64,000 nt of DNA from JALHQU01 sp043745295 (GTDB taxonomy: Bacteria > Planctomycetota > Planctomycetia > Gemmatales > Gemmataceae). A program made the position numbers and the translations under genes. The notes below the pieces were generated by a model that did no database searches, was not told the DNA's origin, and saw nothing but the letters and a program-made list of their open reading frames with translations. Location: contig JAYTTN010000714.1 of assembly GCA_043745295.1 (NCBI GenBank), positions 1-64,000 of the forward strand. Reading direction: 5' to 3'. Below are positions 42,652 to 51,626 of the stretch, piece after piece; position 1 is the first letter of the stretch; each line of letters starts with the position of its first letter.

Positions 42652-42871
42652 CGGTCGTATTCCTCGGCTGGTCACGGGCTCCACCTTTGCTGGCCAGCCC
42701 CGCGTCTGGGCCGTCACTGACGGTTCACGCATGGCACAGCCGGAATTGCAAATTTAAAGCACAACCCGTAACATTGAAAATAACTTATGATTGGTAATTC
42801 TCTTTAAAGGCATTGGCCATATGTTTCTTGCAAACCTGATGCTCGCCTCAGGCGGGAACCGGGTGAACGTA

Positions 42872-42946
42872 TTTAAGAGACCCTGACACAACCTCGGCAA
42901 ACCCCTATTTTCAGGCACTTTCGGGGGCTGTGTCAGAGCCTTTAAG
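42872..42946. repeat. MITE-like inverted repeat flanked by TTTAAG
   Basis: CTGACACAACC at 42883-42893 and its near-inverse GGCTGTGTCAG at 42926-42936; the pair is bracketed by direct TTTAAG at 42872-42877 and 42941-42946. A 75-base unit with inverted ends and a short direct repeat is what a miniature transposable element leaves. It lies in the 343-base gap 42652-42994 between the exchanger and TolC genes. A terminator function is also possible. Confidence 0.4.
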
Positions 42947-42994
42947 CAGCCGTTGGCGTTAATCGCCGGATCCGACCGTCGACAGCACATCGTC

Positions 42995-44392
42995 CTATCG
43001 AGGTGGGAGCGGGACGGACGGCAGGGGCCACTGGTCCTCCAGCATCAGCCCGGCAATCTCCGACGCCGCCCGCCACGCCTCCCCGAGCGACCGGAGGTAC
43101 TCCAGCCTCGCCTCGGCCACCGCACGCTGGGCTTGCAGCACCCGCAGGTACTCGAACTGCCCGCCCTGGAACGCCTTCAACGACAGTTGGTATGTCCGTT
43201 CGGCCTTCGGCAGGATCACGGACTTGTACTTCTCGGCTCGCTGCCGGGCGGCCGCGTAGGTGCCGAACGCCGTGGCCAGCCGCCCGACGAGGTCGTTCTG
43301 GACGCGGCCCACCTCGCTGACCGCCTCGCCGACCTGGGCCTTCGCCGCGAAGATGTTGCCCTGATTGCGATTCCACAGCGGCACCGGGATACTCGCCGCG
43401 ATCACCCAGTCGTTCGACTTGTTCTGATTCTGGCGGACGTATCCGGTGCCAACCGTCACGTTCGGGATCGGCTCGACCGTGGCCCGCTTCAGCACCAGTT
43501 GCGCTCGTTCGACGCCGATCTGGGCCGACCGTAGGTCCGGGTGGACGCCGAGGACGTAGTTCCGCAGCCGCTCCAAGTCGTAGTCCGGCAGCGGGAGTTC
43601 GAGGTCGCCAGTAACTTTGGTGAACGGAAGGTCGTCCACGCCGACGCTTGCGGCCAGCCGGCGGAATGCGGCGGGTAACGATTTGGCGGTGGCGTCGAGT
43701 TCGGCCCGGTAGCGTTCCAGATCGACCTCCAGTTGCACCACGTCCAGTTCGCTGCCCTCTTTCGCCTTGAGAAGCTTGTTGGCGTTCTCGACGGACTGCT
43801 CGGCCAGGGTGATGAGTTGCCCCAGGATGTCGGCGCGGCGCTGGAGCGTGACCACCTCGTAGTAGTTTTGCCGCACTTCGGTGAAAAGCCGGTATCGCTC
43901 GGCCACCACCCGCAGCGTGGCCTGATCGACCTCCTTGAGGGCGGCGGCTTTAGACAGCCCCAGCTTGTTCCCCGTCACGATCTCCTGGCTGAAGTGCGGC
44001 GCAGTCCAGATTCCGCCCGGCCCGGTGCGGTCGCCGAGTTCATCGCCTGTGACGGAAAGGGTCGGGTTCGGGTACAGCCCAGCCTGGATTGCTCGGCCCC
44101 GCGCCGTCTCGACCGCCCACCCGACCTGGGCGAGCCGGGGGTTCCGTTCGAGCGTCAAGGCGGTCAGTAGCGGCAGCCCCAGCGGCGGGGGCGTCGATGA
44201 CCCCGTCGCGTCTGCATTCCCGCTGGGCGGTCTGGGGGCTGGCAACTTCCCGCCCTCCTTCCCACTCGCCGGGTCTTCCCGATACCCGGCCTGGACGACG
44301 GCAAGGGCGGCGGGTCGTGGGGCAGCTGCAGTGGCCGCGACCGGATCGGGCGGACGTGTCACCGCACACCCGGCCAGTCCGGCGAGTGCCAC
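42995..44392 (-). CDS. TolC-family outer-membrane lipoprotein of RND efflux (CzcC/CusC type), 5' end frameshifted
   Basis: 465 residues from a GTG at 44392. Two outer-membrane efflux repeats are visible (LLTALTLERNPRLAQVGWAVETARGRAI; DYDLERLRNYVLGVHPDLRSAQ), and PYxxNRNxGN-type PLWNRNQGNIFAAKAQ is the usual CusC/CzcC signature. It starts VALAGLAGCAV, a lipobox lacking the normal charged start. One base frame earlier, an ATG at 44424 with GGAGG upstream gives MTKNYMMLLVG. Joined, these make a perfect lipoprotein signal, so a single-base deletion near 44393-44400 is likely. It forms the outer channel with the adaptor and pump further upstream. Confidence 0.85.
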   Translation of the reverse strand: MALAGLAGCAVTRPPDPVAATAAAPRPAALAVVQAGYREDPASGKEGGKLPAPRPPSGNADATGSSTPPPLGLPLLTALTLERNPRLAQVGWAVETARGRAIQAGLYPNPTLSVTGDELGDRTGPGGIWTAPHFSQEIVTGNKLGLSKAAALKEVDQATLRVVAERYRLFTEVRQNYYEVVTLQRRADILGQLITLAEQSVENANKLLKAKEGSELDVVQLEVDLERYRAELDATAKSLPAAFRRLAASVGVDDLPFTKVTGDLELPLPDYDLERLRNYVLGVHPDLRSAQIGVERAQLVLKRATVEPIPNVTVGTGYVRQNQNKSNDWVIAASIPVPLWNRNQGNIFAAKAQVGEAVSEVGRVQNDLVGRLATAFGTYAAARQRAEKYKSVILPKAERTYQLSLKAFQGGQFEYLRVLQAQRAVAEARLEYLRSLGEAWRAASEIAGLMLEDQWPLPSVPLPPR

Positions 44393-44552
44393 CCGACCAG
44401 TAGCATCATGTAGTTCTTCGTCATGTCACTTGCCTCCGCGTCCTGCGTGTTTGGTTTGGCGATCCATCGCGGCCTAGCTCCGCAGCGAGCGGGTCGGCTC
44501 ACGCCGGCAGCCTGGACGCGAACGGCCCAGGCTGCCAACTGACTACTCGGCA

Positions 44553-44876
44553 CTACTTGCAGCAGTTACCCGACTCGCAGCCGGCGGACGGCTTGCACGT
44601 CTTGGGCTTGGCCTCGACGGTCGGGAGGCAGCAGGACGGGTCGCAGCCCGTCTGGATGCAGCACCGGACGCACTCCTCGCAGCACCCGTCGATGGCGCAG
44701 CAGGCGGCGCACTCGGGGCAGCACCCGCTGCACTCGGGGCAGCAGTCCGCTACCTTGCAGCACGTCTGCTCGGCGGCGACCTGGGCCGGGGACTTCGTGA
44801 ACCCGTCGGCGAGCGTGATCCCCGCCACGGACAGGACGGCGACCAGACAGAGGCCGCTGAACAACTTGAAACGCAT
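44553..44876 (-). CDS. Secreted Cys-rich metal-binding-like protein
   Basis: 107 residues: signal peptide (1-23, ending LADGF) then a mature part with 22 cysteines among about 84 residues, mostly as CC pairs and CxxCC groups (TCCKVADCCPECSGCC; CAACCAIDGCCEEC). Some contain Pro-Glu-Cys. Clusters of this density are found in metallothioneins and metal-storage proteins. It would bind Cu, Zn or Cd in the periplasm or outside the cell. It resembles none of the classic metallothionein families in spacing. Lies between the TolC gene and another Cys-containing secreted protein. GAGAAAG precedes the start. Confidence 0.72.
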   Translation of the reverse strand: MRFKLFSGLCLVAVLSVAGITLADGFTKSPAQVAAEQTCCKVADCCPECSGCCPECAACCAIDGCCEECVRCCIQTGCDPSCCLPTVEAKPKTCKPSAGCESGNCCK

Positions 44877-44961
44877 GATCTTTCTCCAGAACAGATGGTA
44901 AGGTTGGAAACGATGTCACGGGACTTCGGGGAGGCCGACTCGCCTCACGGACCCGTGTCCG

Positions 44962-45345
44962 TTAACACCGCCAAACGCAGTGGAGGATGCGATGCGGGGG
45001 CGACGGGACGGGGATAGCCAAATCGGGACGGAGCCACAGTCGTGGCGCGGCCCGGAAGGCGTCGGCGAAAGTGACGAACACGACCGGCCCAAGATCGACT
45101 TCGGTGCTGACCGGCGGGGGGGGCTTGAGCCAGTCCAGTTCGTAACAACAGCACCGCTGTGGGAAGGTCGGCTCTGGCGTGACCGGCGACGGCTTCTCGC
45201 TGTCTTTACAGCCGCACAGTTCGCAGCAGCCGCCATGCTTGGCGGCGACCGGCGACCCGACGCGGACGGGACAAACGATGCGACACCAGCCCGGCGGTAA
45301 AGCCAGATTGACGCAGCACAGGATCGCCAAAAATCGAAGCGCCAT
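44962..45345 (-). CDS. Secreted small Cys-rich hypothetical
   Basis: 127 residues. A hydrophobic signal-like start (MALRFLAILCCVNLALPPG) is followed by pairs of cysteines (GGCCELCGCKDSE; RCCCYELDWL), a Pro-rich middle and a hydrophobic-aromatic end (RAAPRLWLRPDLAIPVPSPPHRI, ending C..C). Proteins of this kind stand near metal efflux operons in planctomycetes. Function unknown; metal binding by the CC/CxC groups is possible. Confidence 0.6.
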   Translation of the reverse strand: MALRFLAILCCVNLALPPGWCRIVCPVRVGSPVAAKHGGCCELCGCKDSEKPSPVTPEPTFPQRCCCYELDWLKPPPPVSTEVDLGPVVFVTFADAFRAAPRLWLRPDLAIPVPSPPHRILHCVWRC

Positions 45346-45536
45346 ACCGAAGCCTCATTTCGCCGGGCAGATTAAGCCAGCGCCGCCGACGAATACCGCG
45401 TCATCCCGGCGGACCCTTTTGGGTCCATACCCCATGTGAATCTTCACCCCGCCCCACCGGCACCGGGAGAGGCGGGACTGACGACACTGTTTCTTTCCTG
45501 CCGGACACACAACATCGTCACCCCGAGCGGGTCAGG

Positions 45537-45875
45537 TCACGTCTTCGGCTTGGCGGTGAAGCTCCCGCCCGGCCCTTCGAGCTTGGTCGGCTCGTAGCCA
45601 GCCTTATCGACCGCCTCCCACAGCGACCGGGGCGACATCACGGCCCCCTGCTTGGGCGTCACGATGAGCAGCTTGGCCTTGATGTCCACCTTCACCTCGC
45701 CCACGCCCGGCACGGCGTACAGCTTGTCGCCGGCCTTCTTCGCGCACGACATGCAGTCCAGGCCGGGGACGGTCAGCTTGGTCGGCACCGGGTCGGCTGG
45801 CGGCTGCCCGCTTACGAAGGCCGGAACGCTCACCGCCGCGAGCGCGACCACCAGAAATCGGTTCAACATCCGCAT
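45537..45875 (-). CDS. Secreted heavy-metal-associated (HMA) domain protein, MerP-like
   Basis: 112 residues from the ATG at 45875 (AAGGAGTCC). The signal peptide ends near FVSGQ; the HMA domain KLTVPGLDCMSCAKKAGDKL carries a full CxxC metal site, followed by VKVDIKAKLLIVTPKQG and a helix AVDKAGYEP. This is a periplasmic ferredoxin-like metal chaperone such as MerP or CopZ-like. It would hand monovalent Cu or Hg/Zn to the RND system. It is one of five small secreted metal proteins within this island. Confidence 0.83.
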   Translation of the reverse strand: MRMLNRFLVVALAAVSVPAFVSGQPPADPVPTKLTVPGLDCMSCAKKAGDKLYAVPGVGEVKVDIKAKLLIVTPKQGAVMSPRSLWEAVDKAGYEPTKLEGPGGSFTAKPKT

Positions 45876-45974
45876 TTCGGACTCCTTCCAGAAGAATCGA
45901 CACATCTCCTCGATGTCTCGCAATGATGTTCCCAGACCGGCCCCGCCGCCCGCTCCGCGAGGCGGGCCGGTTGA

Positions 45975-46184
45975 CTATTTCGCCTCGCCCGTCGCTTCGG
46001 ACGGAGGCGTCGGAGGGCGTCTCGACACCTCCCGGCAGGCCGGGGCGACCACCCCCGCCGGACCATCACGGGCCGACGCCACCCCGCACCCGCACAGACA
46101 CCCGCCCTGCATCGGCAGCAGCAGCCCCATCACCACAAGGGCGACCCGCCGCGAACTCGGACTCCGTGGGACCGGCAGCTTCAT
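45975..46184 (-). CDS. Small lipoprotein-like protein
   Basis: 69 residues, AGAGGAA site. A basic start with a hydrophobic stretch ALVVMGLLLPMQGGCLCGC serves as lipoprotein signal; the Cys residues are grouped (GCLCGCG). The rest is Pro/Ser/Ala-rich and disordered. It lies between the HMA protein and the EHG-motif lipoprotein on the same strand. Real but functionally unassigned. Confidence 0.45.
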   Translation of the reverse strand: MKLPVPRSPSSRRVALVVMGLLLPMQGGCLCGCGVASARDGPAGVVAPACREVSRRPPTPPSEATGEAK

Positions 46185-46270
46185 GGTGTTCCTCTGGTTG
46201 ACCGCCTGGCCGTTGGGGACGAGTTCGGACCCTCGCCCCCTTCACACAGGCCGGGCCGCGTGGCGGCGGC

Positions 46271-46675
46271 CTACTTCTTCTCGCCCTTCGCCTCGGGCGG
46301 CAGGGCCGGCGGCTCCTTGCCGTACTTGGCCTTGTAGGCGGCGGCGAACTTCTCGGCCCGCTTCGGGTTACAGATGAAGCACTGCGACTCGGGCCGTTCG
46401 TGTTCCTTGCACCAGTCGCCCTTCTTCTTGTACTCGGCGGCGACCTTCGCATCGCACTGAGCGCAGTCGTGTTCGGGGACGCCGTGCTCCTTGCACCACC
46501 AGCCGTCGGCGGCGTCCTTCTTCTCGCCGTCCTTCTTCTTCTCGGCCACCGCCTTCGGGTCGTCCTTCGGCCCCTCGGCCTTGTCCTTCTGGCCGCACCC
46601 GCTGAGGGCGAGCAGGGCCAGGGCGGGGAACAGGAAGGCGGTCAGCACCGCCGCTCGCAACGTCGTCGTCTTCAT
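46271..46675 (-). CDS. Lipoprotein with two WCxEHxxPExxCxxC metal-binding motifs
   Basis: 134 residues. The lipoprotein signal ends in LLALSGCGQ (Cys27). After a Lys/Asp-rich linker come two copies of a motif: WWCKEHGVPEHDCAQC and WCKEHERPESQCFIC. Each has three Cys and one His. The same motif occurs in the N-terminal part of the RND adaptor encoded two genes upstream (49874-51502). Such sites should hold Cu or Zn at the outer or inner membrane. The gene follows the RND pump gene with 36 bases between. Confidence 0.75.
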   Translation of the reverse strand: MKTTTLRAAVLTAFLFPALALLALSGCGQKDKAEGPKDDPKAVAEKKKDGEKKDAADGWWCKEHGVPEHDCAQCDAKVAAEYKKKGDWCKEHERPESQCFICNPKRAEKFAAAYKAKYGKEPPALPPEAKGEKK

Positions 46676-46710
46676 CGAGGTCTCCTCTCGTTTGGGATAA
46701 CACCGAACCG

Positions 46711-49700
46711 TTACACCGGGGCCGGCTCTTCACGATGAGTCGCCGCCCCCGCCACCGGAGCCACTTTGCCCCGGAACGCCTCGAACGCTTGGTACAGCAC
46801 CCGAAGCACCAACAGCGACATCACCATCGCGCCGATCACGCCGCCGATCACCACCGTGGCCAGTGGGCGCTGCACCTCGGCCCCCATGCCCGTCGAGAAC
46901 GCCATAGGGACGAACCCCAGGCAGGCCACCAGCGTCGTCATCAGCACGGGCCGTAGCCGGGTGAGTGCGGCCTGCTCGATGGCGTCGGTCAGGGCTACCC
47001 CCCGGTCCCGCAGTTGGCGGACGTAGGAGACGAGGATCATGTCGTCGAGGACCGCCACGCCCGACAGGGCGATGAACCCGATGCCGGCACTGATCGAGAA
47101 CGGCATGTCCCGCAGCCACAGGGCGAAGATGCCGCCGACCCAGGCGAACGGGATGCCCGTGAACACCCGGCAGGCGTCCAGCAGGTTCCCGTAGGTGGCG
47201 TACAGCAGGCCGAAGATCAGCACGAACGCCACCGGCACGACGATCATCAGCCGCAGGCTGGCACGCTCCAGTTGCTCGAACTGCCCGCCCCAAGTGATCG
47301 AGTACCGGCCCGACGGGAGTTGCACCCGCTCGGCCGTCTTCCGCCGGGCCTCGGCCACAAAGCTGCCGAGGTCGCGGCCCCGCACGTTGCAGGTGACGGT
47401 GATCCGCCGCTGGCCCCACTCCCGCTGGATCGTGGACGGCCCCTCCACCACCTGCACGTCGGCCAGCCGGGACAGCGGAATGCGGCCCCCGCTCGGTGTG
47501 GTGACCAGCATGTTGCCGATGGCCTCCGGGCTGGCCCGGTCCCGGTCCGGCAGCCGCACCGCCAGCGGGAACCGCACCTGCCCCTCGACCACCTCGCCGA
47601 GCGGCTTCGCTCCGATGGACTCAACCAGATCGAGGACGGCCTGGGCCGGCACCCCGTGGCGGGCGATCTCGTCCTGCTTGATCTTCACCTGGAGGACCGG
47701 CTGGCCGGTCACCTGCTCGACGTTGATGTCCGCGCTGCCCTGGACCGACTTCAGTACCGCCTCGACCTCCCTGGCCTTCGCCACCAGCACGGCGAAGTCG
47801 TCGCCGTAAATCTTCACCCCCACGTCAGACTTGACCCCCGAAATCATCTCGTTCAGCCTCATCTCGATCGGCTGGGTCATGGCATTTCGCTGGCCGGGCA
47901 TGTCCCGCACCGCCTTCTCGATCAACTCCGTCAACTCGGCCTGGGTGCGGGCCTTCGTCCACTTCTGTCGCGGCTTGAGGGTGATGAACACGTCGGTCAA
48001 CTCCACCCCCATCGGGTCGGTCGCCACCTCGGCGGTGCCGGCCCGGCTCCAGACGTGTTCGACCTCGTCGGGGAACGCGGCGAGTATCGCCTTCTCCATC
48101 TTCGTGTTGGCCCGGACGGACTCCTCCAGGTCGGTCCCGGCCAGCCGCACGACGTTGATGCAGATGGCCCCCTCCGACAGCCGGGGGATGAACTCGGACC
48201 CGAGCCGAGGGGCGATCATCCCGAAGGCGACCATCAGGACCGTCAGGGCGAACCCGACCACCGCCAGCTTGTGGTGCATCGAGAAGTGCATGACCGGGCG
48301 GTACAGGGCCAGGGCCAGCCGCATCAGGAGCGGCTCCCGCTCGGCGACCTTCTTGGGGAGCAGCAGGCTGGCCAGGACCGGCATCAGCGTCATCGACAGG
48401 ATCATCGAGCCGACCAGGGCGAAGATGACGGTCATGGCCATCGGGCGGAACAGCTTTCCCTCGGTCCCCTCCAGCGTCAGGATCGGCAGGTAGACGATCA
48501 TGATGATGAGTTCGCCGAAGAGGGTCGGCTTGCGGACCTCCAGGGCGGCGTCCCGGATGACGGCGAGCTTCCCCCGCTTCTCGGCCTCGCCGTGGCTCAG
48601 GTGGCGGATGCAGTTCTCGACCATCACCACGCTGGAGTCCACCACCATGCCGAAGTCGATGGCTCCGAGGGACAGCAGGCTGGCCGCGACCCCCCACTGG
48701 AGCATCCCGCTGAAGGCGAACAGCATCGACAGCGGGATGGCGAGCGCGACGATCCCCGCCGCCCGCAGGTTGCCCAGGAAGGCGAACAGGACCGCGACGA
48801 CGAACAGCCCGCCCTCGAACAGGTTGTTGCGGACGGTGTGGATGACGTGATCGACCAGTTCCGTCCGGTCGTACACCGGCTCGACCTTCACGTTCGGCGG
48901 CAGGGACGCCTTCACCTCGTCGAGCTTCCGCTTCATCCCCCACGTCACTTCGTGGGTGTTCTCGCCCATCGTCAGGAACCCGAGGCCCAGCACGACCTCG
49001 CCCCTGCCGTCTAGGGTGACCGCCCCCCGCCGGACCTCGTAGCCGACCTCCACGTCGGCCACGTCCCGCACCCGCACGGGCACGCCGTCCTGGGCGGTGA
49101 CAACGATGGCCCCGATCTGCTCGACGTTCGCCGTCCGCCCGACGCCGTGGACGAGCAGCATGTTGCCGCCCTGACTGACACTACCGCCGCCGACGTTGCG
49201 GTTGTTCTTCTGGACGGCCTCGGTCACCTGCTCGAAAGTCAGCCCGTACTTGTGCAAGCGGGCCGGGTCGATGCGGACCTGGTACTGCTTGTCGTACCCG
49301 CCCCAAGTGTTGACCTCGGCGGTGCCGGGGACGGTCCGCATCTTGGGCCGCACCACCCAGTCGTGGACGGTGCGGAGGCTGGTGACATCGTCGCCCTGAC
49401 CGGTCACGACGTAGTGGAACACCTCGCCCAGCCCGGTGGACACCGGCCCCATCTTCGGCCGCTCGACGCCCGCCGGCAGTTGGGCGGTTCCCAACCGTTC
49501 GTTCACGACGGTCCGGGCGAAGTAGATGTCGGTCCCCTCCTCGAAGGTGACCACCACCTGCGACAGCCCGAACTTCGAGATCGACCGGAGCGTCTGAATC
49601 TTCGGCAGCCCGGAGAGCGCCTGCTCGATCGGGAAGGTGATCTGCGTCTCCACCTCCTCCGGGCCGAGGGCCGGGACGATGGTGTTGATCTGCACCTGCA

Positions 49701-49833
49701 CCGGAGTGGTGTCGGGGAAGGCGTCCACGTCGAGCCGCCGCATCGACAGCACCCCGAAGGCGGCGAACGCCACCGCGGCCAGGATGACCAGCAGCCGGTT
49801 CCGCAGCGAGAAGTCGATGATCCACGTCAGCAC
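46711..49833 (-). CDS. HME-RND metal efflux pump (CzcA/CusA family)
   Basis: 1040 residues from a GTG at 49833 (GGGGG upstream). Family features: N-terminal helix, INTIVPALGPEEVETQITFPIE, SKFGLSQVVVTFEEGTDIYFAR, and twelve predicted transmembrane helices. The TM4 segment reads GAIDFGMVVDSSVVMVEN; the DFGxxxD pattern groups with HME1/HME2 pumps for Zn/Co/Cd/Ni, not the Cu/Ag-specific CusA pattern. It exports metal from periplasm or cytoplasm through the TolC partner. The adaptor gene is 40 bases upstream. The end of the protein is short and polar. Length is typical. Confidence 0.93.
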   Translation of the reverse strand: MLTWIIDFSLRNRLLVILAAVAFAAFGVLSMRRLDVDAFPDTTPVQVQINTIVPALGPEEVETQITFPIEQALSGLPKIQTLRSISKFGLSQVVVTFEEGTDIYFARTVVNERLGTAQLPAGVERPKMGPVSTGLGEVFHYVVTGQGDDVTSLRTVHDWVVRPKMRTVPGTAEVNTWGGYDKQYQVRIDPARLHKYGLTFEQVTEAVQKNNRNVGGGSVSQGGNMLLVHGVGRTANVEQIGAIVVTAQDGVPVRVRDVADVEVGYEVRRGAVTLDGRGEVVLGLGFLTMGENTHEVTWGMKRKLDEVKASLPPNVKVEPVYDRTELVDHVIHTVRNNLFEGGLFVVAVLFAFLGNLRAAGIVALAIPLSMLFAFSGMLQWGVAASLLSLGAIDFGMVVDSSVVMVENCIRHLSHGEAEKRGKLAVIRDAALEVRKPTLFGELIIMIVYLPILTLEGTEGKLFRPMAMTVIFALVGSMILSMTLMPVLASLLLPKKVAEREPLLMRLALALYRPVMHFSMHHKLAVVGFALTVLMVAFGMIAPRLGSEFIPRLSEGAICINVVRLAGTDLEESVRANTKMEKAILAAFPDEVEHVWSRAGTAEVATDPMGVELTDVFITLKPRQKWTKARTQAELTELIEKAVRDMPGQRNAMTQPIEMRLNEMISGVKSDVGVKIYGDDFAVLVAKAREVEAVLKSVQGSADINVEQVTGQPVLQVKIKQDEIARHGVPAQAVLDLVESIGAKPLGEVVEGQVRFPLAVRLPDRDRASPEAIGNMLVTTPSGGRIPLSRLADVQVVEGPSTIQREWGQRRITVTCNVRGRDLGSFVAEARRKTAERVQLPSGRYSITWGGQFEQLERASLRLMIVVPVAFVLIFGLLYATYGNLLDACRVFTGIPFAWVGGIFALWLRDMPFSISAGIGFIALSGVAVLDDMILVSYVRQLRDRGVALTDAIEQAALTRLRPVLMTTLVACLGFVPMAFSTGMGAEVQRPLATVVIGGVIGAMVMSLLVLRVLYQAFEAFRGKVAPVAGAATHREEPAPV

Positions 49834-49873
49834 GGCAGCACCCCCTTACAGCGGGGGCGTCGGTTCGGGCCTG

Positions 49874-51502
49874 TTACTTGCCGCATGTGCAGCCCTCCCC
49901 CAGGTTGTTCTTGAGGAGTTCGGCCCGCAGGGCGGTGCTGCCCTTGGTCACGACCAGTTCGCCCGGCACCACGCCCGCGATGATCTCGGTGTTCTTGCCG
50001 TCCTTGGCCCCGACCCTAACGGTGCGGACGTGGAACACCTTGGGGCTGCCGTCCTTCAGGTAGTCCTTGTCCCGCACGAAGACGACGTGGCAGCACCCCT
50101 CCCACTGGACGGCCTCGGTCGGCACCACGACGGCCTCCTTCTCCTCCCGCAAGACGACCTGACCGGCCCCGAACGTGTTGGCCCGCAGTCGGCCCGCCGG
50201 GTTCTCGACGGCGGCCCGTAGCTTGATCGTGCGGGTCTTCGGGTCGGCCTCGGTGCTGACCCAGGTGATCTTGCCGCGGGTTTCGGCCCCGGCGTCCGGT
50301 TGGAAACGTACTTCCTGGCCGAGGGCGACGAGCTTGGCGTCTTCCAGGCGCAGGTCGAGCGTTACCCACATCCGCCGGGCGTCGGCCACGGTGAACAGCA
50401 GCTTGGCGATGTCCACGACTTCGCCGGCCACCACGTCCCGCGATGTGACCACGCCGTCCATCGGGGCGACCAGGGGCAGCAGGTTCGTCGTCGCCGTTCG
50501 TGCGTCGAGTGCCTTCGCCACGTCCTCGGGGATGGCGAGGAACCGGACCTTCGCCTCCAGTTGCGCCGACGTGAGCTTCTGGAGGTCGGCCTCGTCCAGA
50601 GGCAGCCCGTAGTTGACGAGCGTCTGGCGGGCGGCGTGGAGCCGAATCTCGCCCTCGCGGACGGCGGCTTCGGACTCGCGGACGCGGGCTTCGGGGACGG
50701 CCCCGGCGGAACTGCGGACGCTGGCCACGACCTGAGTCTTCAGTTGGAGCGAGGCGAACGCCTGGAGCAACTCGGTCTTGGCCTTGCCCACCTCGGCGGC
50801 GTCGATCAGGGCCAGCACGTCGCCAGCCTTGACCGCGTCGCCCTGCTGCTTGAAGACCCTCCAGACGCTGCCGGGCAGGCGCGCCGAGAGTCGGGTGATG
50901 CGGGTCTGGTCGTAGCCGACCTCGCCGTTGCCGGCGACGGCCTCGGTGACGGGGGCCGTCCATACCGGCTCGACCTCGATCCCCACCTTGTCGGCGGCTT
51001 CCTTCGAGACGAACTGGATTCGCCGCCGGTGCATCTGGCACTTGCGGTTGTTCTCGGGCCGGTCGGTGAACGCCACCGCCCGCTCGGCCTTGGCGAAGTC
51101 GGCCTTCGTGGGGACCGGCGGGGTCGCCGTCTGGGCGACCTCGGGGTGGCACAGCGGGCATTCGTGGACGCCGAACGGCTTGCACCAGCCTACCGGGGCG
51201 AGCTTCGGCATCAGGTCGGTGTCGCACTCCACGCACACGGACTCGGGGACGCCGTGTTCGGCGCACCAGTCTTCCTTGCCCGGGGGTGCTTCGCCGTTCA
51301 GAGCCGAGAACTTCGGCAGGGTCCAGTCGTGCTGGTAGCCCCAGTAGGCGACCCCGGCCAGCACGGCGAACGTGACGACGGCGGGGATCGCGCCCAGGAC
51401 GGCACCGACGAGTTTCCCGACCGCCGACCGGTGGAGCGTGCGGGTGTGTGACGGCGGGTCCGCCGCCACCTGCGGCGGGCGTTCGAGTACGGTGTCGAGC
51501 AT
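49874..51502 (-). CDS. RND periplasmic adaptor (CusB/CzcB family) with N-terminal Cys/His metal module
   Basis: 542 residues. One N-terminal membrane helix (VGAVLGAIPAVVTFAVLAGVAYW) is followed by DWCAEHGVPESVCVEC and GWCKPFGVHECPLCHPE (residues about 78-127), a metal-binding module like the one in the lipoprotein at 46271. Then the barrel-sandwich hybrid (GSVWRVFKQQGDAVKAGDVLALID), a coiled coil and beta-barrel, and the membrane-proximal domain. The extra N-terminal module is not part of standard CusB, which uses Met residues for Cu. It should capture metal and pass it to the pump. Confidence 0.9.
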   Translation of the reverse strand: MLDTVLERPPQVAADPPSHTRTLHRSAVGKLVGAVLGAIPAVVTFAVLAGVAYWGYQHDWTLPKFSALNGEAPPGKEDWCAEHGVPESVCVECDTDLMPKLAPVGWCKPFGVHECPLCHPEVAQTATPPVPTKADFAKAERAVAFTDRPENNRKCQMHRRRIQFVSKEAADKVGIEVEPVWTAPVTEAVAGNGEVGYDQTRITRLSARLPGSVWRVFKQQGDAVKAGDVLALIDAAEVGKAKTELLQAFASLQLKTQVVASVRSSAGAVPEARVRESEAAVREGEIRLHAARQTLVNYGLPLDEADLQKLTSAQLEAKVRFLAIPEDVAKALDARTATTNLLPLVAPMDGVVTSRDVVAGEVVDIAKLLFTVADARRMWVTLDLRLEDAKLVALGQEVRFQPDAGAETRGKITWVSTEADPKTRTIKLRAAVENPAGRLRANTFGAGQVVLREEKEAVVVPTEAVQWEGCCHVVFVRDKDYLKDGSPKVFHVRTVRVGAKDGKNTEIIAGVVPGELVVTKGSTALRAELLKNNLGEGCTCGK

Positions 51503-51626
51503 GATCTTCGTCTCCGGCGTGTGAGAATGCCGACACGCCCTCGGCGGGGTGCCTGCGGGAGCAATGACGAACGAACGGGTTTACCTAGGACGTGAAGACA
51601 TCACGCCCGGTCGCGGTAGAAGTGAG

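Noticed and set aside
47014..49014. Plus-strand 666-codon frame opposite the RND pump gene
   Set aside because: Asp/His/Gln/Arg-rich shadow of the pump gene.
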